From Gambelia wislizenii (taxonomy: Eukaryota > Chordata > Lepidosauria > Squamata > Crotaphytidae), in assembly GCA_030847615.1 (NCBI GenBank), contig JAUMIR010000001.1, forward strand, positions 444,594,687 through 444,658,686: a stretch of 64,000 nucleotides of DNA. Reading direction: 5' to 3'. Positions 32,902 through 43,678 of this stretch are shown here, one piece after another (the first letter of the stretch is position 1; every line of letters starts with the position of its first letter). The translations under genes were made by a program, and so were the position numbers. A model generated the notes under the pieces. The model was not told the origin of the DNA and did no database searches. It worked only from the letters and a program-made list of their open reading frames with translations.

Positions 32902-34545
32902 CAGACATACCTCAGTTAACAAAGCCTCTGACAAAGAAACTCCTTTTTACAAAGTTTTTTGTATCAACAAAGCTCAATTTTCTTCCTTTTCCTCTGTCTA
33001 GCTGGATGTTTTTAAGCTGCATTGGCACTAGGATGTTGATGGAGGCTAGAGAAACACAGACATCCATTGCTAGGTGGTAGCAACAGTAAACAATGTAATA
33101 AAGAGCTGGGAAGGAATGGGATTCCATCATAGTTATTCCTACTTTTTTCCCCCAGCCCAAACAGCTCTGCAGCTTGTTTTGGCTGGAAGTCAACCTTAAA
33201 AAAATGGAAGTTCTTTACCAGCCTGCACCACAGGATGAACACCATAATCCCCACATTGCCGTCGTCAAATCTGTGCTTAAGTCCATTCAGCAGTTTACCT
33301 ATCTGGGAAGTATCATCTCCTCAGATGCCAAGATTGAATAAGAGATTGATCACAGATTAGCAAAGGCATATAGTGCATTTAGAAGACTTTTCAAAAGAGT
33401 CTGGAGTAATAAATACCTGAGGCGAAGCACAAAAATCAGTGTGTATAGAGCCATTGTACTGTCTTTATGGGTCTGAAACATGGGTCACTTACGACTCCTC
33501 GAAAGCTTCATCAGTGCTGTATACGCACAATCCTAAATATACACTAGACTGACTATGTGACGAATGTTGCTGTCCTTGAGCAAGCAGGGATCACCAGCAT
33601 TGAGGCCATGATATTGAGAACACAGCTACACTGGGCAGGGCACGTTTCTAGGATGGAGGACCATTGCCTCCCAAAAATAGTACTCTACGGTGAACTCGCT
33701 ATGGGTCAGCATAAGAGGGGCGCTCCAAAAAAGCAAGGACTCCCTGAAACAACATCTCAGGCTCGACCAAATTGATCACCAACAGTGGTCCGCCCTGGCC
33801 TCACATCAGGAGGCATGGAGACGCACTATCCACAATGCTGCAGCCTTATTTGAGAACTCACGCCGAACAAGTCTTGAAGAGAAATGACAACGCAGAAAGA
33901 ATTACAACCCAGAAACATCACCCAAGGAGACCTTCTGCTGTGCTTTCTGCAACCAGACTTGTTTATCTCGAATTGGCCTTTTTAGTCATCAGCGTGCTTG
34001 CAGAAAGTGCGGGATGAGTCCTTCCTGAATCTTTGTTTGCGAAGAAAAGCCAGAGAGAGATTCCTACTGTAGCTGTGTGTGCCTGCCTACAACAAATAAG
34101 GTAAACAGCAGCTGCCTCCACAATCTCTTACTCTGGATGCATGAATAGCAAAACAGAGAGAAAAGGGGAAAGCAGATAAGCCTGCCTCATCAGCTATCCC
34201 CAGCATGTTAAAAAAGCATAGACCAAAATGGAAATTGTTAGAAAAGTGGAGGCTGGTGAAAGAAAGAAAAAATCATCCCTGGATGAATTGTGGAAGAAGC
34301 CTTCAAGTGTACTCTAGAAGGTTCAAAAAGTTTTTGTTTACTTATGCAAGGCTTACTTGGCCTGGTTGTTTCATTTCGCATGTGCTTATTGTTAGTTTTG
34401 GAAAAATGTTTGGCAAAACATATTGAACTGCTTCTTTTTTGTGCAGTGTAGGAAACTATCCCTATCCTTTTCATGTTACTTCTACCTCTTGTACCAAATT
34501 TTCTGTTAAAGAAGTAATGCATAGAAACATATCTACTTCATTACC
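32902..34545 (-). mobile_element. Tigger-like element, copy 2, split by a LINE
   Basis: The left end CAGACATACCTCAGTTAAC after TA (32900-32901) is the inverse of the right end of 41514-42268. The shared interior (AAAGCCTCTGACAAAGAAAC; CAGCAGCTGCCTCCACAATC; CATGTTACTTCTACCTCTTG) runs in the opposite orientation to that copy. The right terminus near 34545 is degraded. A zinc-finger LINE occupies 33144-34059. Confidence 0.7.
33144..34059 (+). mobile_element. Zinc-finger LINE, 5'-truncated, nested
   Basis: Flanked by ATTCCTACT at 33135-33143 and 34060-34068. The ORF is broken but readable: KKMEVLYQPAPQDEHHNPHI, QQFTYLGSIISSDAKIE, AYSAFRRLFKRVWSNKYLRR, then ITSIEAMILRTQLHWAGHVS and HQQWSALASHQEAWRRTIHN. 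These are the reverse-transcriptase thumb and C-terminal region. It ends in GAAGAAAAGCCAGAGAGAG without poly(A). At least one internal stop and frameshifts. Confidence 0.88.
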
Positions 34546-34895
34546 TAGACTGCTTGTCTTTCCTCTGTAAGCTGCACTTGGTGGTGATTTGCTCATTTTC
34601 TGCCCCCATTTTTACATTGCTTTCTCTCTACAGCTGGCACTCAAGATGAGGGAGGCCTTCAAGGCTTGCTCACTCTTGAACATGTGAGAAAATAAATATA
34701 CCAGCTCTTCTGAACTTGGACAGAGTCTTTTTACTTGAGCTGGATGAGTATAAGCCATTGTCAATATATTTGGTTAACCTTGTACATAAACCCACAAAAG
34801 TTACTAGCCTGCAATTTTTATTTTACTAGACCCCTCCTCCCTGTCTTGTATAGAAAATCCAGGATACTAAACACTTAGGGTGCATTCCTTTACAT

Positions 34896-35420
34896 TTTGT
34901 TGTTATTGTTGACAGCCCTCAAGTCAACTTTGAGGGTTGTTAAGCTCAAGTTGACTTTGCGGGCTGTCAAAGACATCTCCTCAACTGCTCTGCTCAGGTC
35001 CTGCAGGCTCAGGGCCGTGGCCTCCTTGATTAAGTCTATCCATTTGGTATGTGGCCTGCCTCTCTTTCTACTACTCTCCACCTTTTCTAGCATTATTGTC
35101 TTTTCTAGTGAGTCACGGCTTCTCCTGATGCGGCCAAAGTACAGTACAACAGTTTCAGTTTAGTCATCTTGGCTTCTAGGGAGAGTTCAGGCTTGCTTTG
35201 TTCTGGGACCCATTTGTTGGTCTTTTTAGCCATCCATGGTATCCATAGAACTCTTCTCCAGTACCACATTTCAAATGAGTTGATTTTTTTCCTATCAGCT
35301 TTCTTCACTGTCCAGCTCTCACTTCTGTACATGGTGATGAGCAACACAATGGCTTGGATGATCCTAACTTTTGTGTTCAGTTTTATAGCTTTGCACTTTA
35401 TGATTTTTTTCTTTCCTTAA
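34896..35420 (-). mobile_element. BovB/RTE LINE, 3' end
   Basis: On the minus strand: YRSESWTVKKADRKKINSFE, WYWRRVLWIPWMAKKTNKWV, LEAKMTKLKLLYCTLAASGE (frame 35105-35347), then GRPHTKWIDLIKEATALSLQDL (34890-35093), ending with a GTTGTTAT/ACAACAA-type tail. This is the RTE (BovB) C-terminus. Truncated and frameshifted. Confidence 0.85.
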
Positions 35421-35627
35421 AAGTTCCACTGAACTCAGTGTGGCTTATTCCCGAGTAAAAATGTCTAGGACTGTACTGTTAGCAAGATAGTTTTAAAAAG
35501 AAAAAGAAGCAGCCTGCTAAAACATTGAGAGCCTGTGTTGAGCAGTAGTCAGAGTGTTTGAATGGGGAAAGTGATCCAATTGCTGATCCCCACTGGGTCA
35601 TGAAACTCACCAGATGACTGTCTACTC

Positions 35628-36020
35628 CTGTGGTTCTTAATCTGTGGTCTGTGGACCCCCAGGGGGCCATGATGTGCTCACAGGAGATCCACGAAGGCTT
35701 GAAGGCTGCTTGGCCCACCTCCTTCCCACAATGGAGCACTCATGTGACAGGAACCAAGGCAAGGTTGGCTGGCTTGGCCTGTGCATTGCCATTCAATCTG
35801 CTCCAGCCACAAACTTGCAGGGAGAAGTAGGAGAAAAGTCTCCCTTCCCCCTCCAGTGCCTCTGAGGGAAGGTTTAACGGATGGTGTAATTGTGTTGTTG
35901 TTGTTGTTGTTGTTAGGTATTGTGATTATTATTAGGGTTTAAATCTTGAGTTCTTGGGGGTCTGTGGCAACAAAAATATTTAAAAGGGGTCCCTGGTAAA
36001 GAAAAGGTTAAGAGCCACTG
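35628..36020 (+). mobile_element. hAT-like MITE with 8-bp target duplication
   Basis: Same family as 23079-23465. The ends are CTGTGGTTCTTAATC and GGTTAAGAGCCACTG. Flanks are GTCTACTC (35620-35627) and GTCTAGTC (36021-36028), one mismatch. It includes a (GTT)n run near 35896-35914. Confidence 0.88.
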
Positions 36021-36164
36021 GTCTAGTCGGTTATCCTCATCCTGACTTTTCTCATATAGTTTTTACGAGAACAGAGGAAAGCTCTGCCTTGATCTAATTG
36101 GAGGTAAGCTAGAATGTAAATGTAACTAATAAATAAAGGCTAGCATCCTGTTGGTGAATTATAA

Positions 36165-36410
36165 TGGCATGAGATGCACTATCCACAATGCTGCAGCCTT
36201 ATTTGAGAGCTCACGCTGAACAAGTCTTGAAGAGAAATGACAACGCAGAAAGAATCACAACCTGGAAACATCACCCATGGAGACCTTCTGCTGTGCTTTC
36301 TGCAACTGGACTTGTTTATCTCAACTGGCCTTTTTAGTCATCAGCGCGCTTGCAGAAAGCGCAGGATGAGTCCTTCCTGAATCTTCCTTTGCGAAGAAAA
36401 GCCAGAGAGA
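36165..36410 (+). mobile_element. Zinc-finger LINE, extreme 3' end
   Basis: Starts AGATGCACTATCCACAATGC and follows the 52290-52527 sequence to AGTCCTTCCTGAATCTTCC and GCGAAGAAAAGCCAGAGAGA. Heavily 5'-truncated. Confidence 0.8.
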
Positions 36411-37245
36411 TGTGGACTTACACCATTGCAATACTTTAAAAAAAAGATAATTGTAGAGGTCGGCATTTTCTAGTGACTGCGCAATGACCCAAACCACCCA
36501 CTCTCCAAGCACCTTTTCTCAGCTCAGCTGGCCATTTCTGGTCAGTAGAGAGCATACTATCACTGGTTGCAAAGCAATGACATCATTGGTGGGGATCTCC
36601 AGAGGTCCAGTTCTGTTCATGCAGTGACAGGAAAAGAGCTTGATGCTTGTCTGCTGCTGTCCCTGTTCTCCAGCACCCAGGAAATGGGCAAATTTGGGGG
36701 ACTGCCACTCAGAAAAAGTAGATTTGGGGGAGGGGTGGGCAGGAGATAATCATAGTTATGCCTCATAGATGTATTGAGGCAGTATCACAACAATAATTAA
36801 CTGTGACTTACCAGGTGAGCTGCCAGGGGAAGGGCAGGGGCAGAGCTGAAAAACTGACTTCATCATTTTGTATGGCCAGCAAAGAAACCAAACAGACTAG
36901 AAATCTGTCCCTCCTCTGCCAACCCAGTCACCCATCTTCATGGAATTCCAGACAAATTGTTAATGACAAGGCTATGTTAGATGTGTGTCAAATATGCCTT
37001 CCAAAAGGACCTCCCTTACAAGTGGCTTTTCATATATCTCACCATATATGCATGATTGCATACTTGCACAAAACAAAAAAGGAAGAACAAGAGGCTTCTT
37101 CCACAAGATCTGAGAAATCAAAGGGAAATTTAAACCAAGAGTGGGGAGGGTCTACAACCAGTAGGAAAACACATTACATGACCAAGTAGAAATAAAAAGA
37201 TGATGGAAACAATAAATGGAATAACTATATAAAAGAGATAAAAGA
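36411..37245. other. No recognisable gene or repeat
   Basis: The open frame at 36803-37189 (128 codons) has no recognisable domain. No transposon ends seen. Confidence 0.4.
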
Positions 37246-37249
37246 ATGA

Positions 37250-38462
37250 CAGATTCATTCAAGGAATAATCATATGAAGATGACCCCCAATTTTAAAAGT
37301 GAAGTGGAGGCTACACGCAGAGCACTTGGAAGAAGTAAATTACCAGGAACAGACAGTATACCAATAGCGCTGCTTCAGTCTACAGAGACAGAATCTACTC
37401 TGTTTCTAACTAAAATTTGACAACAGATATGGAAAACAAAACAATGGAAAGATTGGAAACGCTCAATGTACATTCCAATCCCCAAGAAAGGGGAAATCAG
37501 GGATTGCAGTAACCACAGGAAAATTGCATTAATTTCACATGAAAGCAGAGTCATGCTCAAAATTCTCCAACAAAGATAATATTTTTTACCGTATAGGGAA
37601 TGGGAAATGCCAGATGTCCAAGCTGGGTTCAGGAAAGAAAGAGACACTAGGGATCATATTGCAAATATATGTTGGATAAGGGAGCCAAAAAAATTCAAAA
37701 GAAAATTAGCCTGTGCTTTATAGATTATAACAAAGCCTTTGATTGTGTAGATCATGAAAAATAATGGGTCACTCTTTAAAGAATGGGTGTGCCACAATAT
37801 TTGTCCTGATGTACTCAGGACAAGAGGCTACTGTTAGGACAGAATACAGAGAAATTGAATGGTTTCCTAATGGCAAGGAGGGGGGGGTCAGGCAAGGCTC
37901 CATTTTATCACCCTATCTGTTTAACTTGTATGCTGAACATATCATACATAAAGCAGGATTAGACTTGGAGGAAGGAGGCATGAAAATTGGAGGAAGGAAC
38001 ACCAACAATTTAAGGTATGCAGATGACAGCATAGTACAGTATTAACAGAAAATAGCAAAGACTTGTAATGATTACTGAAGAAAGTCAAGGAAGAAAGTGC
38101 AAAACTAGGTCTACAATGGAACATTAAGAAAACAAAAATAATGACCACAGATGATATACATAACTTTAAAGTAGAGATGAAGACATTGAGATAAGTTAAG
38201 ATTTTTCATGCTTTGATTCAATCATTAATCAGAATGGAGACTGCAGTCAAGAAATCAGAAGACTAAGATTTGGAAGGGCAGCTATGAAGAAATTAGACAA
38301 GATCCTCAAGTATATAATTGAATACTAAAGTTAGGATTGTTCATGCCATTGTATTTCCCATTTCTATGAATGGTTGTGAAAGCTGGACAGTGAAGAAGCT
38401 GCTAAGAAGAAAATCAACTTATTTGAAATGTGGGCTGGAGTAGAGTTCTGTAGATACTGTGA
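37250..38462 (+). mobile_element. BovB/RTE LINE, reverse-transcriptase region, broken
   Basis: With many frame breaks it reads ...MYIPIPKKGEIRDCSNHRKI, MPDVQAGFRKERDTRDHIAN, FPNGKEGGVRQGSILSPYLF, LYAEHIIHKAGLDLEEGGMK, NNLRYADDS, NGCESWTVKK. These are the RTE-clade motifs in the correct order, including the active-site YADD. Only 37764-38045 is open for 93 codons. The 3' remainder appears at 38765-38820 and 39357-39440. Confidence 0.88.
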
Positions 38463-38764
38463 ACTGCTAAAAAGCCCATGTGATCAGTGAGGAGGGGGTA
38501 GATTAACCCCTTCTTGTTGATCACATGTCTGAGTGCCCTATTATGACCTCAACAGAAGGGAGGGAGCTCAGGCAGCTGCTTAGCCAGCAAGGTGGCATTG
38601 GTGGATCTGAAAACAGGGGACGGGCCAGCAGGTCTTATGCAGTGTCAGCCTGGCTGGCCGGTGTGGACAATGACACACCATTGCATCCGATTTAGCTTGG
38701 TGCATGTGGCCATCACTGTTGTTGATCTGGGGCATAATGCTGGCCCCAGTGTAAACCAGCCCTC
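38463..38764. other. Unassigned insertion inside the BovB LINE
   Basis: About 300 bases interrupt BovB between its GLE..CRYC-equivalent codons and KEATALSLQDLS. I recognise no terminal repeats and no family. It may be a MITE. Confidence 0.4.
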
Positions 38765-39440
38765 CATCAAGGAAGCCACGGCCCTGAGTCTGCAAGACTT
38801 GAGCAAGACAGTTGAAGATATAAGTATAAGGTTTTGGTTATTACCTTTAAAGCCCTAAATGGCTTGGGTCCAACTTATCTCCGGAACCACCTCCTCCCAT
38901 ACAATCCTCCCCGCGCACTCCGGTCCTCTGGGAGGAATTTGCTTCAGCCACAAAAATCTAGGCTGTCTGCAACCTCCCAGAGGGCCTTTTTGGTAACCGC
39001 CCCCAAATTGTGGAATGACCTGCCAAACAAGATCCGTCAGATAACAAGCCTGAGTAGCTTTAAAAAAGCACTAAAGATGGATCTCTTTCGGCAGGCCTTT
39101 CCTAATTAGATCCCGGCCTCAGGGGGTCCTGGCTTCTTTTAGTCCGCTGGCTATTTATTGTATTTATTGTTTTTAAAGGTGATTTTAGACCGTTGCTTTT
39201 AATTTACATTTGTTTAATAATTTTTTATGGGGGAGGGTGGGGGTGGGGGGTGTTTAGGGATTTTTATTTGTATTGTATTTTAATTTTTGTAAGCCGCCCC
39301 GATTGTTTTAACAGAGGGGTGGGGTATAAATAAATATTATTATTATTATTATTATTAAGATAGGGTGACTTGGAGGTCTATCATTCATGGTGTCACCATA
39401 AGTCGAAGTTGACTGGATGGCAGTTAACAACAACAACACT
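38765..39440 (+). mobile_element. BovB/RTE LINE 3' end, split by an L2
   Basis: 38765-38820 encodes SIKEATALSLQDLSKTVED. The element resumes after the L2 at 39357 with GGGTGACTTGGAGGTCTATC, CACCATAAGTCGAAGTTGAC and a CAACAACAAC tail. This tail is the sequence borrowed by the SINEs in the window. Confidence 0.8.
38821..39356 (+). mobile_element. L2-like LINE with 6-bp duplication, nested in BovB
   Basis: Flanked by AAGATA at 38815-38820 and 39357-39362. The 38834-39109 frame (91 codons) is the L2 C-terminus: VITFKALNGLGPTYLRNHLL, SQRAFLVTAPKLWNDLP, SFKKALKMDLFRQAFPN. The 3' UTR has GTAAGCCGCCCCGATTG and an (ATT)n tail. It is the best-preserved L2 tail here and the ORF end is intact. Confidence 0.87.
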
Positions 39441-39597
39441 TGCACAATGTTGGAGAAACCCAAGCATTCCACAAAAAGGGAAGATAAAGTAACACAAGGG
39501 ATCAATTGGGACTGTCCAACTACAAACCAAACAAAATCTGGTAAAGGACACGACTGGCTGAGTGAAATGACAGAGAGGGAGAACAAGGAAATGAAAA

Positions 39598-40041
39598 TGT
39601 GTCCAAAGGAGAGCGACCAAAATGGTAGGAGGTCTGGAAGCTATGCCCTATGAGGAGCAGCTTAGGGATCTGGGTATGTTTAGCCTGAAGAAGAGAAGGT
39701 TAAGGAGTGATATGATAGCCATGTTTAAATAGTTGAAGAGATGTCATACTGGGGATGGAACAAGCTTGTTTTCTGCGGCTCCAGAGACTAGGACATGAAG
39801 CAATGGACTCAAACTACAGGAAAAGAGATTCCATCCAAACATTAGGAAGAACTTCCTGAAAGTAAGAGATGTTTGGCAGTGGAACACGCAGCCTCAGTGT
39901 GTGGTGCAGTCTCCTTCTTTGGAGTTTTTAAATAGAGGCTGGATGGCCATTTGTCAGCAGTGCTTTGAATAGGTATTCATGCATGGCAGGGGGTTGGACT
40001 GGATGGCCCTTGTGGTCTCTTCCAACTCTATGATTCTATGA
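39598..40041 (+). mobile_element. CR1 LINE, 3' end
   Basis: CGACCAAAATGGTAGGAGGT, then ATGCCCTATGAGGAGCAGCT (CR1 ORF2 C-terminus, broken), then the 3' UTR GGTTGGACTGGATGGCCCTT, and the CR1 end TATGATTCTATGA. About 440 bp, truncated at the 5' end. Confidence 0.88.
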
Positions 40042-40828
40042 AAAAGTATAATTCTTCCATTTCCCCTCTTTCTGCTGCAAAATGGGACAGGACATCTCAT
40101 GTGCAGTTCTGTGGGCTCAAAAAGATAGCTGAAAGGATGTTGCAATAGCTTGGAGACTCATTGGTAAAACACATGCTTTCACACAGGAGCCATGTCTCCA
40201 GTTCAAGGTCTCAGTAGTAATGGCTTGTAATAAGTGCTGCTTGAGTCCTTCCTTGGACTACTGATTAGGTGGATGGATATGTAGATGGGGCTGGGCAGAT
40301 AATGGGTTTGACCCATATATTTGACTGGAATGAATACAAGAAAGGCAAAGACTTACCTTGGTAGAGCATGGAACAGAGTCATTAAAAAGCAATTAACTAT
40401 CCATAATTAATTATAATTTAAACAAGTTTGTAAGTCATTCTTTTAATTATTTTAACATCAGCAGTGTTAATTGTCTGAGTAATTATTATCATGATGCTCA
40501 GATCCTACAACTAGGTTGCATTGCAGAGTTAATTGCGCAACACAACCCTTATATTGAATGGCAATGTTGAACCAAGATAGCAAATGAATGCACAACCAAA
40601 TGTGCATGTTCATCTGTGTGCAATGGAATTCCCTGGATATCCCTCCACAATAGCACTACATGGTCAACTCTGCTTTCGTGAACAGAATGTAGACATTCTA
40701 CATTGGACAGAAATGTCCAACTGTTTCCATAGGGGATCTTACGCATGTGTGGGACACCAACAGATTTCCAGCATTTGTGTTACTTTAATTTGTTACTTGG
40801 GTGATAATTGCAGACTTAGTCTGCAATT

Positions 40829-41417
40829 CAGGACTTTATCAGATGCACTAAATACTGTGTCATAACGACACCACATAAACATGAAAGGGTGTGTGTACCA
40901 CACAATGTTGCCCCTTTGCATTTCTGTCCCTGCCAAAACCTGTACTTTTTTATTGACAGCTGAAGGCATCAATTGATCCCCCATGGCACTTTAGTGCCAG
41001 TATTGCTGGCTTGTGAAACCTTGTGCCATTGAACTAATGTGAATGCAGTGTTGATGGCCAGACTGGCGTGAACACTTCCGGGTGAGATCATGACATCCAG
41101 GTAAGTGATGCACTTTTTATTACCCTCCCCGGGTTACTTGGGACTTTTAAAGTGTGTGTATGTGCTTTGCTTTGTGTGTGTTTTTTTGTTCGTTTTTTTG
41201 AATTTCCCATGCAATGAAGTCTCATGGGAATCCGTGGGATTTTGATTGAGGAAGTGAACGGAGCTCCGTTCATTTCCTCTTTCATTGCTGGGAAGCCTTT
41301 GCCAGGAGAGCAAGGTGAGTGTGATCGGTGGTGGTGGGGGATCTTTTGCTGGCATAAAAATTGATTTTTTTAATTCCAGCAAAATAATGTTTTAAGGGGC
41401 TCGTCTGATAAAGTCTT
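40829..41417. mobile_element. DNA transposon with 'GACTTTATCAGA' inverted ends
   Basis: Left end GGACTTTATCAGATGCACTA, right end reversed GACTTTATCAGACGAGCC. TTCA is found just outside on both sides (possible 4-bp duplication). A second copy with the same termini is at 57755-58480. No transposase ORF seen. Confidence 0.55.
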
Positions 41418-41513
41418 CAGTGTTTGGCAATTCAGTCAGTGTTTGGCAATTTTAAAATCATTTAAATTGATTTTTTGAATTTAAAATAAGCTATTAACAA
41501 AGAGTTTTAAATA

Positions 41514-42268
41514 CAGGTATACTGCAGTTATCAAAGTAGATGTGATCTTGGCCATTACTCCTTTAACAGAAAATTTGGTACCAGGGACAGAAGTAACATG
41601 GAATGAAGAGGAATGGGTTCCTACACTTCATCATATTTCAGCAAACTTTTTATCCAAAATGAACAATATGCATGTGTCAAATGGAAAAATCCAGAACAAG
41701 GAAGGCTTGCATAAGGAAACAAAAGCACACTGAACCTTTTAGAAACTATTTGAATGCCTCTTCCAAAATCCACCAAGGGATTATTATTATTATTTTCTTT
41801 CACCAGCTTCCACTTTTCTTAATATTTTCATTTCGGTGGCCAAACGTCTGGATCTGTGCTTTGTTAGCATGCTGGGAGAGAGGAGCTAGTGAAGCGGCTT
41901 ATCTGCCTTCCACTTTTCTGTTTGGCTGTTCAGTCTGTCCAGTAAAGGATTCTGGAGGCAGCTGCTGTTTATTTTGCCTACTGTAGGCAGCTATACACAG
42001 CTACAGTAGGATTGGTTAGAGCAGAATATCATACTCACCCAGCTCACCCTTTCTGCATTATTTACTGCAGACGTGCTATGGCAACCTCACACCAAAAGTC
42101 TTTGTTTGCCCAGCCCTCTTGCACCATCTTCACACTGCTGCAGTTGCTAAAAAAAACAGCCAGCTAAATAGAGGACAAGGAGGAAAAGGGCAGTCTGGCC
42201 AGGAGTAAAAAAAAACTTTTAAAAAAGGAGCTTCTTTGTCAGAGGCTTTGTTAATAGTGGTATGTCTG
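41514..42268. mobile_element. Tigger-like (Tc1/mariner) element, 755 bp, TA duplication
   Basis: TA flanks at 41512-41513 and 42269-42270. Ends: CAGGTATACTGCAGTTATC and, reversed, CAGACATACCACTATTAAC. Interior shared in inverse with 32902-34545. No complete transposase ORF. Confidence 0.75.
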
Positions 42269-42269
42269 T

Positions 42270-42988
42270 ATTTTGCATGATGAATGAAATTTATAACATT
42301 CACTTAAGTGATAAATATTGACAAATTTTTGAATTAGCATTAAGCTAAACAGCTTAAACGCTAACATTTCCAGACTCTGTTTACAAGAAGATTGCAAGGT
42401 TCTTTGATATTAAACGGTACAGGTTTGCATCATCATATCCCAAGACCCTCTTGTCAATTTAATCACTGGCAAAGTTAAGCTGAACAAAGTACTAATCAGC
42501 TAAAATAACTATCTTGTATTGGCAGGTAGATTTTTTTCCTTAGGACCAAGATGGCAATAAACAGTCATGCTTTTTCCATGCCAAGTGCTTTTCTTCTGAA
42601 AATAGGAGTAAAAGAGACTATTACTACTACTTCTACTATTTAAAGGAATATGCTCAGTGTACAAAAATCTGGCATCTTTGAGTTGGTTGCAACGGGCTGA
42701 TTTTAAGATTGAGGTACATAATTACACCACAACCAAGCCACTGGACTCAAACAATGCTGCCATAAAGTCTTCTCATATTTGAGGGGGGGGGCAGGGGAAT
42801 TTCCCCCACACTTTCCATTTGATGCTAAAGCACTGAACCAAATATGTGGGGTGATTCTAGTTCATCATCACCGTAGGTTCAAGCCTGGATAACATGGGCC
42901 TCATGAGCGATTGTGGGAGAAACAATTAGACATAAGATCATCTCCAATCAAGCCATAGAAATATGTTGAGAAACAGTGCAGTGCAGAT
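42270..42988. other. No recognisable gene or repeat
   Basis: AT-rich flank of the copia element. Nothing recognised. Confidence 0.4.
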
Positions 42989-42993
42989 ACAGC

Positions 42994-43647
42994 TGTCAGG
43001 GATGATGGGAGTTGTAGCTCTTCACCTCTGGCTCTAACTCACCACCTTGTTATGCAGCAGAGCTGACCAGCTTAGATCAGTGGTTAATGCTTTCCTCCAA
43101 AGCAGCAGAGTTTCAGAGAATAGGCTGAAGATCCTGACAAACTCTCCAAGCCTTCTCACTCTTCCCCAGGTGTCTCCAAAACGTCTCCAGGATTCACTCA
43201 GGCAACTCAGTAGTTTTATATAAAACCTACTTTATTCTTCTATATAAATATACTATATGGTCAACAAATCACAATCTCTATACACTACATCACCTCTACT
43301 CCACACAAATACATTGGCAAACATTGCAATTTTATAGCCATTGTTTATCACCACCCACTAGTTAGTTTCCACCCAGTGGGTGTGTACTTCCATTCTGATT
43401 GGTCCACATAGTTCCATCCATGCCTAAGACCAACCCATGTATTTCAACATTTCACCTTGTACACTTAATGATTCTCAGGTGTTTCCAATCTGCATTCAGT
43501 ACCTCTGTCCTTGGCTCTCAGGCCTTCTAGATTACATTAGCAGTTTCACCTGTGTAGCTTCATAATTGCTCTTGCTTAGTCATTGTGACTTTCACATACA
43601 TTTTTTATTTCTTTCACTGTATGTCCCATGTTGCATTTTCCTTAACA
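42994..43647 (-). repeat. Copia 3' LTR (654 bp)
   Basis: On the minus strand it runs TGTTAAGG...CCTGACA, with TG...CA termini. It contains TATTTATATA (43241-43250), a TATA-box candidate, and AATAAA just downstream (43231-43236), so transcription start and polyadenylation probably fall close together near 43215, giving a very short R. I compared it base by base with the other LTR and found no difference. Confidence 0.96.
43231..43250 (-). promoter_or_regulatory. Copia 3' LTR TATA box and poly(A) signal
   Basis: Minus strand TATTTATATA then AATAAAG within 20 bases. In the 3' LTR the hexamer would direct mRNA cleavage. The same pair at 48100-48119 would drive transcription in the 5' LTR. Confidence 0.6.
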
Positions 43648-43657
43648 ATCCCCTCCG
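43648..43657 (-). promoter_or_regulatory. Copia polypurine tract
   Basis: On the minus strand CGGAGGGGAT lies directly before the 3' LTR. In LTR retrotransposons such a tract survives RNase H and primes plus-strand DNA. Confidence 0.75.
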
Positions 43658-43678
43658 AAATAAAATATTGTATGTGTC

